A stretch of DNA of 64,000 nucleotides, from positions 173,464,019 through 173,528,018 of the forward strand of contig NC_030677.2 in assembly GCF_000004195.4 (NCBI RefSeq), given 5' to 3'. Below are positions 23,501 to 30,933 of this stretch, piece after piece. The first letter of the stretch is position 1, and each line of letters starts with the position of its first letter. Source of the stretch: Xenopus tropicalis (Eukaryota > Chordata > Amphibia > Anura > Pipidae). Both the position numbers and the translations under genes were made by a program. The notes beneath the pieces were generated by a model, which searched no databases, was not told the origin of the DNA, and saw only the letters and a list, made by a program, of their open reading frames with translations.

Positions 23501-24291
23501 ACAAACTACATCGTCATTATATAGACAGGTTTTGAAGCTCACTGTAACCCAGCAATCACTTGGGCTCATCTGTACGGGTATGGGATCCCTTATCCGGAAT
23601 CCCGTTATCCAGAAAGTTCTGAATTATGGAAAGTCCATCTCCCATAGACTCCATTATAAGCACATAATTCTAATTTTTAAAAATGATTGTTAGTAGTTAC
23701 TTTTCATGTTCGGCGCTGTAATAATAAAACAATATCTTGTACTTGATCCCAACTAAGATATAATAAATCCTTATTGGAGGATAAACAAGCATTTTGGGTT
23801 TATTCTATATTTAAATGATTTATAGCAGACTTAAGTCATGGAGATCCAAATTACAGAAAGATCCCTTATCCGGAAACCCCCAGGTCCCAAGCATTCTGGA
23901 TAACAGGTCCCATACCTGTACTTATTTAGGCAGTCATACTTACTCCAGTTAAACAAAAATAGTTTAAAAAAATCTAAAGTCCAAAAACAGACTGGGTAAA
24001 GCCAAAGCTGGCTACTTAAGATAGCAAAAGCACAGAATAGATGCACTATACTAAGCTTTATTGCAGTATAACACATATAATGTAATTATCTGCTGAATTT
24101 GTGTTCTCATTTTGAGGGTGCAAAACACTCACATTGTAAGTCAAAAAGCTTTTCCCCACGGAGGTAACCAGGTAGAACTCCTTGTGTTTCTTGTGATACC
24201 GAACGACGTGTGGGATATGGTTGCTATAAACCCCCAGGGATCTGTAGCCGGTAAATAGAACGCTCCCCCGGGCCACATTTTCTTCTGCCAT
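4075..24291 (-). CDS. wdr36: WDR36 (UTP21), complete 23-exon gene, 896 codons
   Basis: Coding exons, 5' to 3' on the minus strand: 24291-24133, 22967-22940, 21954-21854, 21382-21265, 20617-20485, 19937-19883, 18561-18429, 18342-18167, 17656-17536, 17339-17274, 17059-16976, 15863-15709, 15019-14905, 14339-14174, 12060-11952, 10798-10719, 10569-10462, 8636-8536, 7070-6925, 6619-6503, 5897-5816, 4909-4722, 4224-4075. All introns are GT-AG and all phases join without a stop. The product matches vertebrate WDR36 throughout. Known role of the family: UTP21, a nucleolar U3 snoRNP/SSU-processome protein needed for 18S rRNA processing, with two WD40 beta-propellers and a C-terminal Utp21 domain. WD-type strand endings are visible (LMIWDI, LQLWNI, IGLWDL, IKVWDL); the Utp21 domain is roughly residues 660-896. 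The start is supported by an in-frame TAA at 24315-24313 and a strong Kozak context (A at -3, G at +4). Length agrees with the 895-aa mammalian form from the second methionine. WDR36 has been studied as a glaucoma gene in humans. Confidence 0.97.
4722..4909 (-). CDS. wdr36: WDR36 exon 22
   Basis: Encodes [13 protein letters not shown], then [20 protein letters not shown] and [13 protein letters not shown], helices of the Utp21 domain. Acceptor TCCACAG, donor GTAACT. Confidence 0.97.
5816..5897 (-). CDS. wdr36: WDR36 exon 21
   Basis: Encodes [20 protein letters not shown] then EALTRQN. Acceptor TTCCAAG, donor GTAAGT. Confidence 0.95.
6059..6353. mobile_element. MITE, family D (GGGCAGATTTACTAA type), in WDR36 intron 20
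   Basis: Begins GGGGGAGATTTACTAAGACA and ends in GGATTAGTAAATCTGCCCT, terminal inverted repeats. Interior similar to 31445-31741 (CGATATTATCGTGACTAATA). Lies between WDR36 exons 21 and 20. Confidence 0.8.
6503..6619 (-). CDS. wdr36: WDR36 exon 20
   Basis: Encodes [20 protein letters not shown] then [10 protein letters not shown]. 117 nt, phase 0 at both ends. Donor GTAATT. Confidence 0.96.
6925..7070 (-). CDS. wdr36: WDR36 exon 19
   Basis: Encodes an acidic stretch ([14 protein letters not shown]) then [20 protein letters not shown], a hallmark of the Utp21 domain. Acceptor ATTAAG, donor GTATGT. Confidence 0.96.
7345..7955. mobile_element. TTAA MITE (T2/Kolobok-like), 611 bp, in WDR36 intron 18
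   Basis: TTAAAGGAAAACTAAA at the left, complementary TTTAGTTCTCCTTTAA at the right. A shortened relative lies at 20931-21095, sharing the right ~150 bp. Confidence 0.8.
8118..8388. mobile_element. MITE of the AGGGATGCACC (hAT-like) type, degraded
   Basis: Left end AAGGGATGCACCAAACC; right end ATTAGGTGCAC. Interior keeps GGATTCGG-type motifs shared with the large element at 36807-38450. Confidence 0.6.
8536..8636 (-). CDS. wdr36: WDR36 exon 18
   Basis: Encodes [20 protein letters not shown] then [13 protein letters not shown], where the Utp21 C-terminal domain begins. Donor GTAAGA. Confidence 0.95.
9221..9345. repeat. fragment of the TACAGGTATGGGA-type MITE
   Basis: ATACAGGTATACATATATTA followed by ATCTGGAATGCTTG and GACCTGGGGTTTCC, the right-end sequence of this family in inverted orientation. 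Truncated. Confidence 0.65.
10462..10569 (-). CDS. wdr36: WDR36 exon 17
   Basis: Encodes [20 protein letters not shown] then [15 protein letters not shown]; the last propeller blade. Donor GTAAGA. Confidence 0.96.
10719..10798 (-). CDS. wdr36: WDR36 exon 16
   Basis: Encodes [20 protein letters not shown] and WDLPSG, a textbook WD40 blade. The acceptor is GCAAG rather than YAG. Donor GTAAGC. Confidence 0.96.
11071..11415. mobile_element. 345-bp near-perfect palindromic MITE, family A
   Basis: Symmetric around 11242/11243 (GACTCGCGAGTC). Arms run from TAAGGGCTCTGGCAC (11071) to GTGCCAGAGCCCTTA (11415). Each arm contains a smaller foldback (GGAGATTAGTCGCCC with GGGCGACTAATCTCC), so the element is a hairpin made of hairpins. 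Lies in WDR36 intron 15. Confidence 0.9.
11469..11889. mobile_element. TTAA MITE (AAGTCACTTGGGGGTGCC type), 421 bp
   Basis: TTAAAGGGAAACGAAAGG at the left, complementary right end with TTAA. Arms contain GTCACTTGGGGGTGCC, CCCCGGGCTGGTGC and CGCGCATGCGC. Same family as 23026-23376. Its edge is 62 bp from WDR36 exon 15. Confidence 0.9.
11952..12060 (-). CDS. wdr36: WDR36 exon 15
   Basis: Encodes [20 protein letters not shown] then [15 protein letters not shown]. Acceptor TGACAG, donor GTAATC (moderate). The exon sits between four palindromic MITEs within 1.5 kb on either side. Confidence 0.96.
12420..12764. mobile_element. palindromic MITE, TGGCCATACACGC type
   Basis: Ends AAGGTGGCCATACACG and CGTGTATGGCCAGCTT. 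Contains successive hairpins: CGATTATCGTACGAAA-type at 12437-12480, CGAGCCGACCGAT near 12498-12543, and GGAGGTAGAAATC with its complement at 12630-12660. A 3'-truncated copy is at 42916-43155. Confidence 0.85.
12950..13484. mobile_element. MITE, family D, 535-bp long palindrome
   Basis: TIRs AAGGGGCACATTTACTAA / TTAGTAAATGTGCCCCT. Arms are filled with repeats of TTTTTCGTAGCGTTAAAAC and its complement, meeting near 13208. In WDR36 intron 14. Confidence 0.88.
14174..14339 (-). CDS. wdr36: WDR36 exon 14
   Basis: Encodes [20 protein letters not shown] then [20 protein letters not shown] and LLHRE. Donor GTAAGG; phase 2 end. Confidence 0.97.
14536..14564. repeat. A29 mononucleotide run
   Basis: Twenty-nine A on the plus strand, within WDR36 intron 13. 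No retroposed body was recognised next to it. Confidence 0.9.
14905..15019 (-). CDS. wdr36: WDR36 exon 13
   Basis: Encodes [20 protein letters not shown] then [18 protein letters not shown]. Acceptor CCCACAG, donor GTAAAT. Confidence 0.97.
15110..15530 (+). mobile_element. L1-like LINE 3' end, in WDR36 intron 12
   Basis: An open stretch whose reading (for example [18 protein letters not shown]) resembles the tail of vertebrate L1 ORF2, followed by a T-rich 3' part, AATAAA and an A-rich end near 15525. Opposite strand to WDR36. Recognition is weak and rests mainly on architecture. Confidence 0.45.
15709..15863 (-). CDS. wdr36: WDR36 exon 12
   Basis: Encodes [20 protein letters not shown] and then a WNY blade, ending LEIYAT. 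Donor GTAAGT lies next to a short AT repeat. Confidence 0.96.
16976..17059 (-). CDS. wdr36: WDR36 exon 11
   Basis: Encodes a basic linker (DKAKSKKVG) then [11 protein letters not shown] between the two propellers. This segment is less conserved than its neighbours. Donor GTATGT. Confidence 0.93.
17274..17339 (-). CDS. wdr36: WDR36 exon 10 (66 nt)
   Basis: Encodes [20 protein letters not shown]. Donor GTAAGT. Confidence 0.95.
17536..17656 (-). CDS. wdr36: WDR36 exon 9
   Basis: Encodes [20 protein letters not shown] and the following blade to KQILSA. Acceptor AAAACAG, donor GTAAAT; phase 1 end. Confidence 0.96.
17820..17950 (+). pseudogene. Tc1-like transposase C-terminal scrap, WDR36 intron 8
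   Basis: The plus strand reads [16 protein letters not shown], the PDLNPIENLW signature near the last catalytic residue of Tc1/mariner DDE transposases. About 100 bp is recognisable; the rest of the element is gone. Confidence 0.75.
18167..18342 (-). CDS. wdr36: WDR36 exon 8 (176 nt)
   Basis: Encodes [20 protein letters not shown], then [14 protein letters not shown] and [10 protein letters not shown]. This is the most conserved stretch against mammalian WDR36. Donor GTAACT. Confidence 0.97.
18429..18561 (-). CDS. wdr36: WDR36 exon 7
   Basis: Encodes [20 protein letters not shown] then [20 protein letters not shown]. Donor GTGAGT; phase 1 end. Confidence 0.96.
19883..19937 (-). CDS. wdr36: WDR36 exon 6 (55 nt)
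   Basis: Encodes [18 protein letters not shown], start of the next blade. Acceptor TTTTCAG, donor GTAAAC. Confidence 0.95.
20485..20617 (-). CDS. wdr36: WDR36 exon 5
   Basis: Encodes [10 protein letters not shown], then [20 protein letters not shown] and WNIKSN. Donor GTAAGT; ends in phase 2. The acceptor has two overlapping AGs; the first keeps the frame. Confidence 0.96.
20931..21095. mobile_element. internally deleted TTAA MITE, relative of 7345-7955
   Basis: Shares AACTTTAGGTTGGTGCAG, TATTCATTTTTAGG and the terminal TTTAGTTCTCCTTTAA. In WDR36 intron 4. Confidence 0.75.
21265..21382 (-). CDS. wdr36: WDR36 exon 4
   Basis: Encodes [20 protein letters not shown] then [19 protein letters not shown], a complete WD40 blade with GH dipeptide and WD ending. 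Donor GTAAGA; phase 1. Confidence 0.96.
21854..21954 (-). CDS. wdr36: WDR36 exon 3
   Basis: Begins by completing Ser63 and reads [20 protein letters not shown], ending ARNKE. The acceptor is TTTGCAG. The donor is GTCTGC, which is poor at +3 and +4 and is the weakest splice site of the gene. Confidence 0.93.
22297..22620. mobile_element. TACAGGTATGGGA-type MITE, complete, WDR36 intron 2
   Basis: Left TACAGGTATGGGATCCCTTA, right end complementary (TAACAGGTCTCATACCTGTA). The interior reads GATTTCC...GACGTAATAATAAAAC without the insertion seen in 23573-23920. Confidence 0.85.
22940..22967 (-). CDS. wdr36: WDR36 exon 2, 28-nt microexon
   Basis: Acceptor TTTTCAG, donor GTAAGT. Encodes VNKLGQVAV plus the first base of a serine codon. 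Using the competing GTGAGT four bases earlier would break the frame with exon 3; only the GTAAGT donor gives the conserved VAVSN junction. Confidence 0.93.
23026..23376. mobile_element. TTAA MITE, 351 bp, WDR36 intron 1
   Basis: TTAAAGGAGAAGGAAAGGCA and its complement, TTAA at both borders. Same family as 11469-11889. The 88-codon frame inside is a palindrome by-product. Confidence 0.9.
23573..23920. mobile_element. TACAGGTATGGGA-type MITE carrying a foreign 30-bp insert
   Basis: Complete ends (TACGGGTATGGGATCCCTTA and complement). At 23689-23718 the family sequence is replaced by a segment that matches the WDR36 upstream region at 24528-24557. Confidence 0.85.
24133..24291 (-). CDS. wdr36: WDR36 exon 1 (codons 1-53)
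   Basis: Starts at ATG 24291-24289, ends in TYN before donor GTGAGT. It contains the family-typical block [10 protein letters not shown] and VGKSFLTYN, the first blade of propeller 1. An in-frame stop lies eight codons upstream, so no N-terminal extension is possible in this frame. Confidence 0.97.
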
Positions 24292-24480
24292 TATAACGAA
24301 ACCGATGACAGCTTACAGTCCAAGCATCCTCACAAACTCACACCACGTGGGGAAAGCAGTTCAAGCTATCGGCACCACAGCACTTCCGGGACAGTAAGCT
24401 TGCCTTTGTGCGCAACCAACAATTCCTTCCGCTGAAAGTAGCAGCTGAAATTTTAGTTCCGTTTATTCGCTGCCCCACAA
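24292..24480 (-). promoter_or_regulatory. WDR36 5' UTR and core promoter region
   Basis: The sequence immediately upstream of the WDR36 ATG is richer in CpG than its AT-rich surroundings and has no TATA box. ACTTCCGG at 24382-24389 is a perfect ETS-family site on the minus strand (CCGGAAGT), and CCTTCCGC at 24425-24432 is a second ETS-like core. ETS sites are common in promoters of housekeeping ribosome-biogenesis genes. The transcription start was not determined. Confidence 0.6.
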
Positions 24481-24778
24481 GAACATCTTGCCGGTAATAA
24501 ATGCTGATATGGTTTTGTGTGTAATATGTGTTAGTAGTCACTTTTCATGTGCGGCGCTGAAGAATACATTTGAGCTGCATAAATACGTGTCAATAATAAC
24601 TGGAGCTGTAACTCAGTTTGTCCACTGCAGCAAGAACGCGAGTCTTACGCCCTCTTGTGGCAAAAGATAGGAATTGTGTTTAACTTGTTTTATAATTTAA
24701 TTTAGAGAATAATGACGAACTGTAATAGTGTTTCATCATGTGTTATTTTTGTCACATCGATGCTAAGATGTCACACAT

Positions 24779-25190
24779 GGGGCAGATTTAGCAAAATGTA
24801 GTTTAGAGCTTAATACATAAAAACCTGCACACGTTCTGTTTATTCCTGCGGGATTTCTATAAGCAAATTTTTTAAATGGTAAGTTCTAGCTTTCACCCAA
24901 TGATAAATACGCTTCTAAAAATACCATAGAAATAAATAGAATGTGAGTGAGATTTTATGTAATAAGTTCTAAACTCACATTTTTTTTTTTCCACAATTCT
25001 TTTTATTGAGAAAATTGCATTCAGTTTACATAAATTTTTATAGAGGAGTCGTTTGGTTGTACAGTTTTCTCATGGTTAATTTAATACAAAACTAAATAAA
25101 CAATAAACATGACATTTTACAGTAAACCGTTGTTGTATCGTGTTTATTCCTTGTGTTCTTATGCCTAAACTCACATTTTAATGAATTGTC
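24779..25190. mobile_element. GGGGCAGATTTA-type MITE split by an L1-like insertion
   Basis: Left end GGGGCAGATTTAGCAAAATG; right end CTCACATTTTAATGAATTG. Interrupted at 24984-25164. Confidence 0.75.
24984..25164 (-). mobile_element. 5'-truncated LINE (L1-type) insertion with 15-bp target duplication
   Basis: CTAAACTCACATTTT is present at 24969-24983 and again at 25165-25179. Between them, on the minus strand, the sequence ends CAATAAAAAGAATTGTGG plus poly(A), with AATAAA just before the tail. This is the classic target-primed insertion structure. Confidence 0.8.
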
Positions 25191-26530
25191 CCATACATGT
25201 CTAAGGTTCTAAATGCTAACTGGGAATTTGAAAGCATGGATGCTACATGAATTGTGCAGTGGTTTGCATTAGAACATAATACATTTCTGGTACCTGCCCT
25301 ATAAATGCAAAGGACATATTTACTCAGATCTCAGCGCAGATCACAGAAAAAGAAAAGGCCCCTTGAAAGTCATTTCTTTCAGTATGTTAATATGCAGAGA
25401 CTGCAAACAGGCAGTCATATGTGTGACGAATAACTATACATTTAGGGTGATTTAGCTGTCTAAAAATAGTCAAAAACGTTATATGTTTATATATAATTAT
25501 AAGTTCTCCCATGGAAAGTCATGCATTATCCTACTTCCCTTTCAGCCAGCAACCAAGGAGGGCACTCAGTATTTTATTTAACTCAGAAATGATTTGAAAC
25601 CACTTTTCACACCTGAATTTGTTTGACTTGTCTCATTGTTTAGTTTGTATGTGGTTGTTGCTGCCTCAGAGCTTGACATTACACATAAGGGCAACTGCCT
25701 GACAAATATGCATCCTTCCCAATATTGAAATATTTAAAGATAAGACAATTTAGGTCATACCTCCTATTTTCCCTGGCTAAGCCCAGTTATGCCCAGACAG
25801 CAGAACTGCCTGCTCCACCCCCAACCCTTCCTACTTTTCAAAGCCCCCCTTTTTTGGGGGCAGGTTCACAATTTGGGATTGTCTCTCAGAAATCAGGACC
25901 AATGGGAAGCATGGATTCTAAGTTTTTCTAATTGCTTTTTACACCATTTTTTAGTAATATAGTTTACATACATTGATCATTATCCCCACAAAACAGTTTC
26001 TACCCTTGTAATTGCTACCGATATTTAACAAAACCATAGGTGCATTTTTATAAAATTGTGTAGGAAAATGTCATTGGAATATATCACACGTGGCCACTTT
26101 AATTCTACGTTAGGCAGTGTAAAGTAATTATAATACTGTCTAATGGATTTTGCTGTATATACCTAGGCAGTACCTAGGCAGAATTATGTTTGCAGTTATG
26201 TTTGAATCAAATCTCTTATGCATGCTAATATTTTGTTAGCGTTTGCAGCTGCTATCTGGTTATGACCTAGGTGCCATGTATGGAACCTCATCTAGAATTT
26301 TGGGGAGTTTTGTTCTTTCATAGTTGTTGCTTCTCAGGAATTGTATTGCAATTATTCAGTTAAACATTACCCTCATACATTGTCCTATTTGTGAAGGTCA
26401 TAAAATAGAAAACAACACAATACGATGTTTACTACGGTTCTTGTAATCACTCCTGGCGGCAGAGCTTTTGGGATATCCTCTCTGCTGACCAGACACAGAA
26501 TATTTATAAAGCAACATGTGCTAAAGAAAG
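25191..26530. other. intergenic, nothing recognised
   Basis: AT-rich sequence without coding similarity. Confidence 0.5.
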
Positions 26531-26539
26531 TACCAGAGA

Positions 26540-26830
26540 CAGCAACGGGGAGGGCGTGGAACCGCCCTTGGGTAGAGATTTCAGGAGGGGTAAAGGTTAC
26601 AAAGAAAATGTTCATTGGTGTATGCTATAAACCACCCTATATAAGTGAGGAGGATGAGGCCCAGTTGCTATTGCAAATGGAGGAGGCCTCACAACTAGGT
26701 TAAATTGTTATTATGGGGGAAGGATAAAAAGAGGATAAAACGTTGGCCAAAGTTGGAGCCCTACGGGCAACAAATTGACAGCCATAATGCAGAACAATTG
26801 ATAGCTTGAGATCATTAATAACACTTGTAA
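26540..26830 (+). pseudogene. CR1 endonuclease fragment
   Basis: Reads FIGVCYKPPYISEEDEAQLL, corresponding to the endonuclease of the long CR1 copy at 55500-56465. Decays into stops after about 26,720. Confidence 0.85.
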
Positions 26831-26839
26831 TAAACACGT

Positions 26840-27180
26840 AATTATGTTCTTTACTTGATAAAATTGTTTGCTATATAACGTCACAAAAATTGGGACCTTA
26901 TCTTTTTCTTTACAACACAAGCATTTATCAAGCCCTCTCTCAAGAGGGCTGCTTTATCAGTATGCAGAGCCAAATGCTGTTACCAGATCCCTCAAGAAAT
27001 AACCTTGAACTAGAAATAGATCTCTCAGTTCACAAGATTTATAAATGAACTGCCTATCAGTATTGCAGTTCCTCTGTAGCCTATAAAACTGACTCCAGGG
27101 AATCCCTCTAAGAAGATGTCCCAGGTGACAAGAATCGTACAGCATATACAGAAAGATGTTTCAAATTTCCCCAAATAAAG
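26840..27180 (-). pseudogene. Penelope-like element RT fragment
   Basis: Minus strand reads SCHLGHLLRGIPWSQFYRLQ then RNCNTDRQF, the conserved C-terminal RT block of Penelope-like elements (SCHP...GIPxGQFxRxRRNC). Further downstream LLREGLINACVVKK resembles the RT/GIY-YIG linker. Confidence 0.85.
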
Positions 27181-27354
27181 AGAATTTTGTCTGTTTACAA
27201 TAGGAATGTTAGAATTGCTTCACTAGTGTGTGTTTGTTTAGGTGAGCCAACACACAGGCATGGCCAAATTTGTAATTGGGGAAATGCCCAATAAATATGT
27301 TAGAGCAAATGCAATTAAATAAGCTCAATAAGTTAAATAAGTGCTTCCAAGATG

Positions 27355-28130
27355 TTATTGTGGCGCAAGCAGTGAATGCCTCAGGACTGCCAGCAGGGCA
27401 TTTGTGCGCCAGTCCTGATGTTGGCGCTCTCTATCCAGCTTACTGTAGTGCAATTCCTCCCTCAATGCAGCCACTTCCCGCCTCAAGTCAAGTAGATGGC
27501 CATCAATGCTGCCATCTAGGGATGTAGCGAACATCGCCAAAAATGTTCGCGAACCTGTTCGTGGACTTTCGGCAAAACTCGCGAATATTCGCGAACTTTG
27601 CGAACCCCATAGACTTCAATGGGAAGGCGAACTTTAAAACCTAGAAAAGCCATTTCTGGCCAGAAAACTGATTTTAAAGTTGTTTAAAGGGTGCCACAAC
27701 CTGGACAGTGGCATGCAGGAGGGGGATCAAGGGCAAAAATTTCTCTGAAAAATACTTTGTAAAAAAAACGCAAAAAAAAAAACGCCAAAAAATAATGCCA
27801 AAAAAAACGCAAGCTATTCCTATGTATACGCAAAGGCAAAAAACCGAAGAGAAAAAACGCGGCGGAAAAAAACGAGGCAAAAAAACACGGCGAACCCAAA
27901 ATGGCGAACATCGCCAAAAGTTCGCGAATTTGCGGACTTGCGAACACCCGATGTTTGCGCGAATTAGTTCGCCGGCGAACAGTTCGCTACATCTCTACTG
28001 CCATCCAGTGCCTTTGGCGCAGATTGTGGCTGCACAAAGGTAGGCTGAAGAGCGGCTGGCAAGCTCACAGGAGCCTATCCAATCCCTGCTGGAACCTCCC
28101 CAGATGGCCACTTCCCCTGAGAGCAGCAAT
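27355..28130 (-). pseudogene. unidentified coding-like region split by a hAT MITE
   Basis: On the minus strand a frame ending in TAA near 27355 reads GSIDGHLLDLRREVAALREE, a probable coiled coil, then WRTNALLAVLRH. Upstream of the MITE at 27517-27997 the same frame continues as a proline-rich stretch (SLPAALQPTFVQPQSAPKAL) once one copy of the 8-bp duplication is removed. A stop lies about 15 codons further up. The family is not recognised; a transposon accessory protein is possible. Confidence 0.5.
27517..27997. mobile_element. hAT-type MITE with 8-bp target duplication, 481 bp
   Basis: TIRs TAGGGATGTAGCGAAC and the complement of TAGAGATGTAGCGAAC. CTGCCATC flanks both sides (27509-27516 and 27998-28005), an 8-bp duplication diagnostic of hAT-class transposition. 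The interior is built of GCGAAC motifs and A-rich runs. Confidence 0.93.
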
Positions 28131-28205
28131 AGTTGCAGCAGCATCTAGGATAAGACCAAAAAAAAAAATTTTTAATGTAAAAATCAGATTATTATTATAG
28201 AGTCT

Positions 28206-29920
28206 GCACTCCAGTTGGAGGAAATAAAAAGAACTTTTGAAAAATAATTGCACTCCTTACTCAGTGCTAAGCCACCCCCACCTGAAGGGAGCTCCTGGTG
28301 CGAGCGGCCATGTTGTGTTGCATGCATGCTTGTAATGAGATTATGATGTAGGAGCTTTACAATTTGGCTTTACACATATGTGCATAATAAGCAAGTCTCA
28401 GCATTCACTCATTCTGTGCATGTGTGTGCCACAACATGTCTGCCTGCACTGGAAGCTCTCTCCCACTGTGGCTGGCCTAGTGCTGCCAAAAGAAATTGTT
28501 TTAAAAAAAATATTATTTGCCCAGCTGGCTTGCAGGCTCTATTAGGCCGCAACTCTGGTGGGGGAAAATATTTTAGGGTGAAAGGTGCCCTTTAAAAAGG
28601 ATTTCAGGTGTAGAATTTCAATGTTTAGTTAAACTGCTTTTGCAGCAAGACAAGTACCTTGAAAAAAAAACCTTACTGCTAAAGGCTAAGGACTAAGACA
28701 TTATTTTTTTAAAAAAGGTAAATTACTAGTTTAGTAAAAACAAATAAAGGGGAAGTAAAATACACCAAATGATGCCACAGGCAAATTTAAAAATTTTGCT
28801 CCCATACGGAGCAATGGGGACCTCTTCCCACTGCTCCGTATGGGAATTCTAAATTTGGCGCTTGCACATGCGCATTAGCGTTTGCGCGGGGGGGGGCGCA
28901 ATAGGGGGGCGGACTTGGAGTGCAAAAAACAAAAACGAGGTCTAATAGGTGCAGTTCATGTAATGTATTTAAGGGCCATGTGGGGGAACAGGGGTACTAG
29001 TAAGACTAATATGTATAACCCAGCTGCAAATTAACAAATATTTTTTTTTTATAAAATAAAGAGTTTATTAAAAAATGTTAGGCAAAATCCTAACTCAGGT
29101 ATATTGGCATGCTATTTTGACTGTGAACATAATTCACAAGCAATGTTAAATAGGGGCCTTCAACATAAGTAAAAAAAATTAAAAACTTATGTCTCCTATC
29201 TGTGTCCATGTATTCGCCAGGCAGCCCTCCACAGACCTCTTCACCAACGACTTCCAGAAGGCGGCACTCAGAGGGTTTGTGCTGGAGGTGTGGTGTTGGC
29301 CCTCTGTGCGCCTTCTGGGTGTTTGCTCTCTGGGCCACAAACTTGTACTGTATGTATCTCTTCAGGTCCTCCTCACTCCTCCTGACCCCACAATTAGAGG
29401 ACAGCTGCCCATCCTCCTCCCTCTGCCCACCCCTTGGGATTCCCTAACTAATACCTCCCCCTGAGGCTCAGGACTTGTCTGGACTTCCCGGTTGGCCATG
29501 TTTCCTACAAAAAAAATGTTTTGGGCAGCCCTCCTAAAAAGCCTCCTTCCTCTTTCCTCCAAAATGTAAGTGAGGAAAATGAGTGCCAATGCTCCTAAAA
29601 TGGCTGATGGAGGATTCCTGTTTGGAAAAAATGCATGGAAATGAACGTCCTTTTAAATTTCGCAATTTTTTTCTAGAAAACAGTTATTATCTCAAAATCT
29701 TTGAGTCAAATTTATCAATTTTTTGTGAATCAACAAATCGAACATTTTGTATGAAAATACAACAAAATACGAAACTTTCATGTTATCAACTTACAAATTA
29801 TTGTGACTATTAATGAATGCATCATTGATCCAATTTTTTTTAATATAAAAAACTTTCAGCCATTTATGTGCATTTATAAAAAAAAAAACAATAAATTTTT
29901 AGTAAATGTACCTCTATGAG
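28206..29920. other. intergenic; one clear hairpin and possible degraded minus-strand coding sequence
   Basis: 28802-28843 is a hairpin (CCATACGGAGCA and its complement). From about 29590 to 29160 the minus strand has longer overlapping open frames (for example LKRYIQYKFVAQRANTQKAH), but the true frame and family are unclear. Confidence 0.4.
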
Positions 29921-29929
29921 TTTGTGCTA

Positions 29930-30365
29930 GCATGTTTTTAATGCGTAACAGATCTTTCCAGAATAATTTAATTGCCTTTTATGAGGTGGTGAGTAGGAAC
30001 CTCGATGCTGGAATGGCAGTGGATGTCATCTACTTTGCTAAAGCATTTGATACAGTACTGCACAGAAAGATGAATAATACAATTGAATAAAATGATCAAA
30101 TTGAGGCATATTGGCCTAAAACATAATATTTGTACTTGTATAGAGAACTGGATGAAGGATAGACTACAGAGAGTGGCGGTAAATGGAACATTTTCTAATT
30201 GGACCAGTGCTTTTAGTGGAGTACCGCAGGGGTCAGTCCTTGGGCCTTTGCTTTTTAACTTGTTTATTAATGACCTGGAGGTGGGCATAGACAGTACTGT
30301 TTCTATTTTTGCTGACAATTATAAATTGTGCAAAACTATAAGTTCCATGCAGGATGCTGCTGTAA
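29930..30365 (+). pseudogene. CR1 RT fragment, 5' part
   Basis: Reads VDVIYFAKAFDTVLHRK, later SGVPQGSVLGPLLFNLFIND and a decayed catalytic site FADN in place of FADD. Matches the RT at 56719-58413. Several stops and frameshifts. Confidence 0.9.
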
Positions 30366-30579
30366 TGTTGTTCCATCCCTGCATGAATGTTAACTGTGTA
30401 TTTTAATATGCATTAGCAGCTTAGCACTGGGTGAAGTAATGAGAAAGGTGTGATACAAGGGGAGGGAGAGACACTGTGTAGAGAGATCAGCCATGAATAA
30501 AGCTGAGTTCTACTCTGCTATCTAAGATCTCCATGTGGGTTTTTCTAGTTCTGCTACACCCGTGTACCTGGTCATCACA
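30366..30579 (+). mobile_element. possible solo LTR inside a CR1 fragment
   Basis: A 214-bp block begins TGTTGTTCC and ends TCATCACA (TG...CA). It contains AATAAAGCTGAGTTCTACTC, a plausible poly(A) signal. The CR1 reading frame breaks off at its left edge and resumes (LPHWAANWKMRF) just after its right edge. No target duplication is evident. Confidence 0.45.
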
Positions 30580-30933
30580 GCTGCCACACTGGGCAGCGAA
30601 TTGGAAAATGAGGTTCAGTATTGAAAAGTGCTAAAGTTATGCACTTTGGTAGAAATAATATGTGTGAGGTATACACTAAATACACTATATACACTAAATA
30701 AAGTGCTGTCTTGCAAAAAAAAAAAAAAGGACATTGACCCAGAGATACAGAGAGAGTGCAGAGACTTAAACTATGACTATGTCAAGGTTGGGGTTGATTT
30801 CTCTGGAAAAAAGGAGCTTGCAAAGGGACTTGATTACTCAACTACAAGGGAATGCCCTTCCTAGTGATGTTGTAATGGCAGATTCTGTTAATTTCTGTAA
30901 GAGGGGCCTGGATGAGTTCTTGAACAAGCATAA
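30580..30933 (+). pseudogene. CR1 RT fragment, 3' part
   Basis: Resumes with LPHWAANWKMRF and ends LPSDVVMADSVNFCKRGLDE, the C-terminus of CR1 ORF2. Internal deletions and an A-run near 30,716. Confidence 0.8.

Noticed and set aside
27674..28043. Open frames of 68-111 codons at 27674-28043
   Set aside because: They lie inside the hAT MITE and consist of low-complexity K/R or F-rich residues from A-runs.
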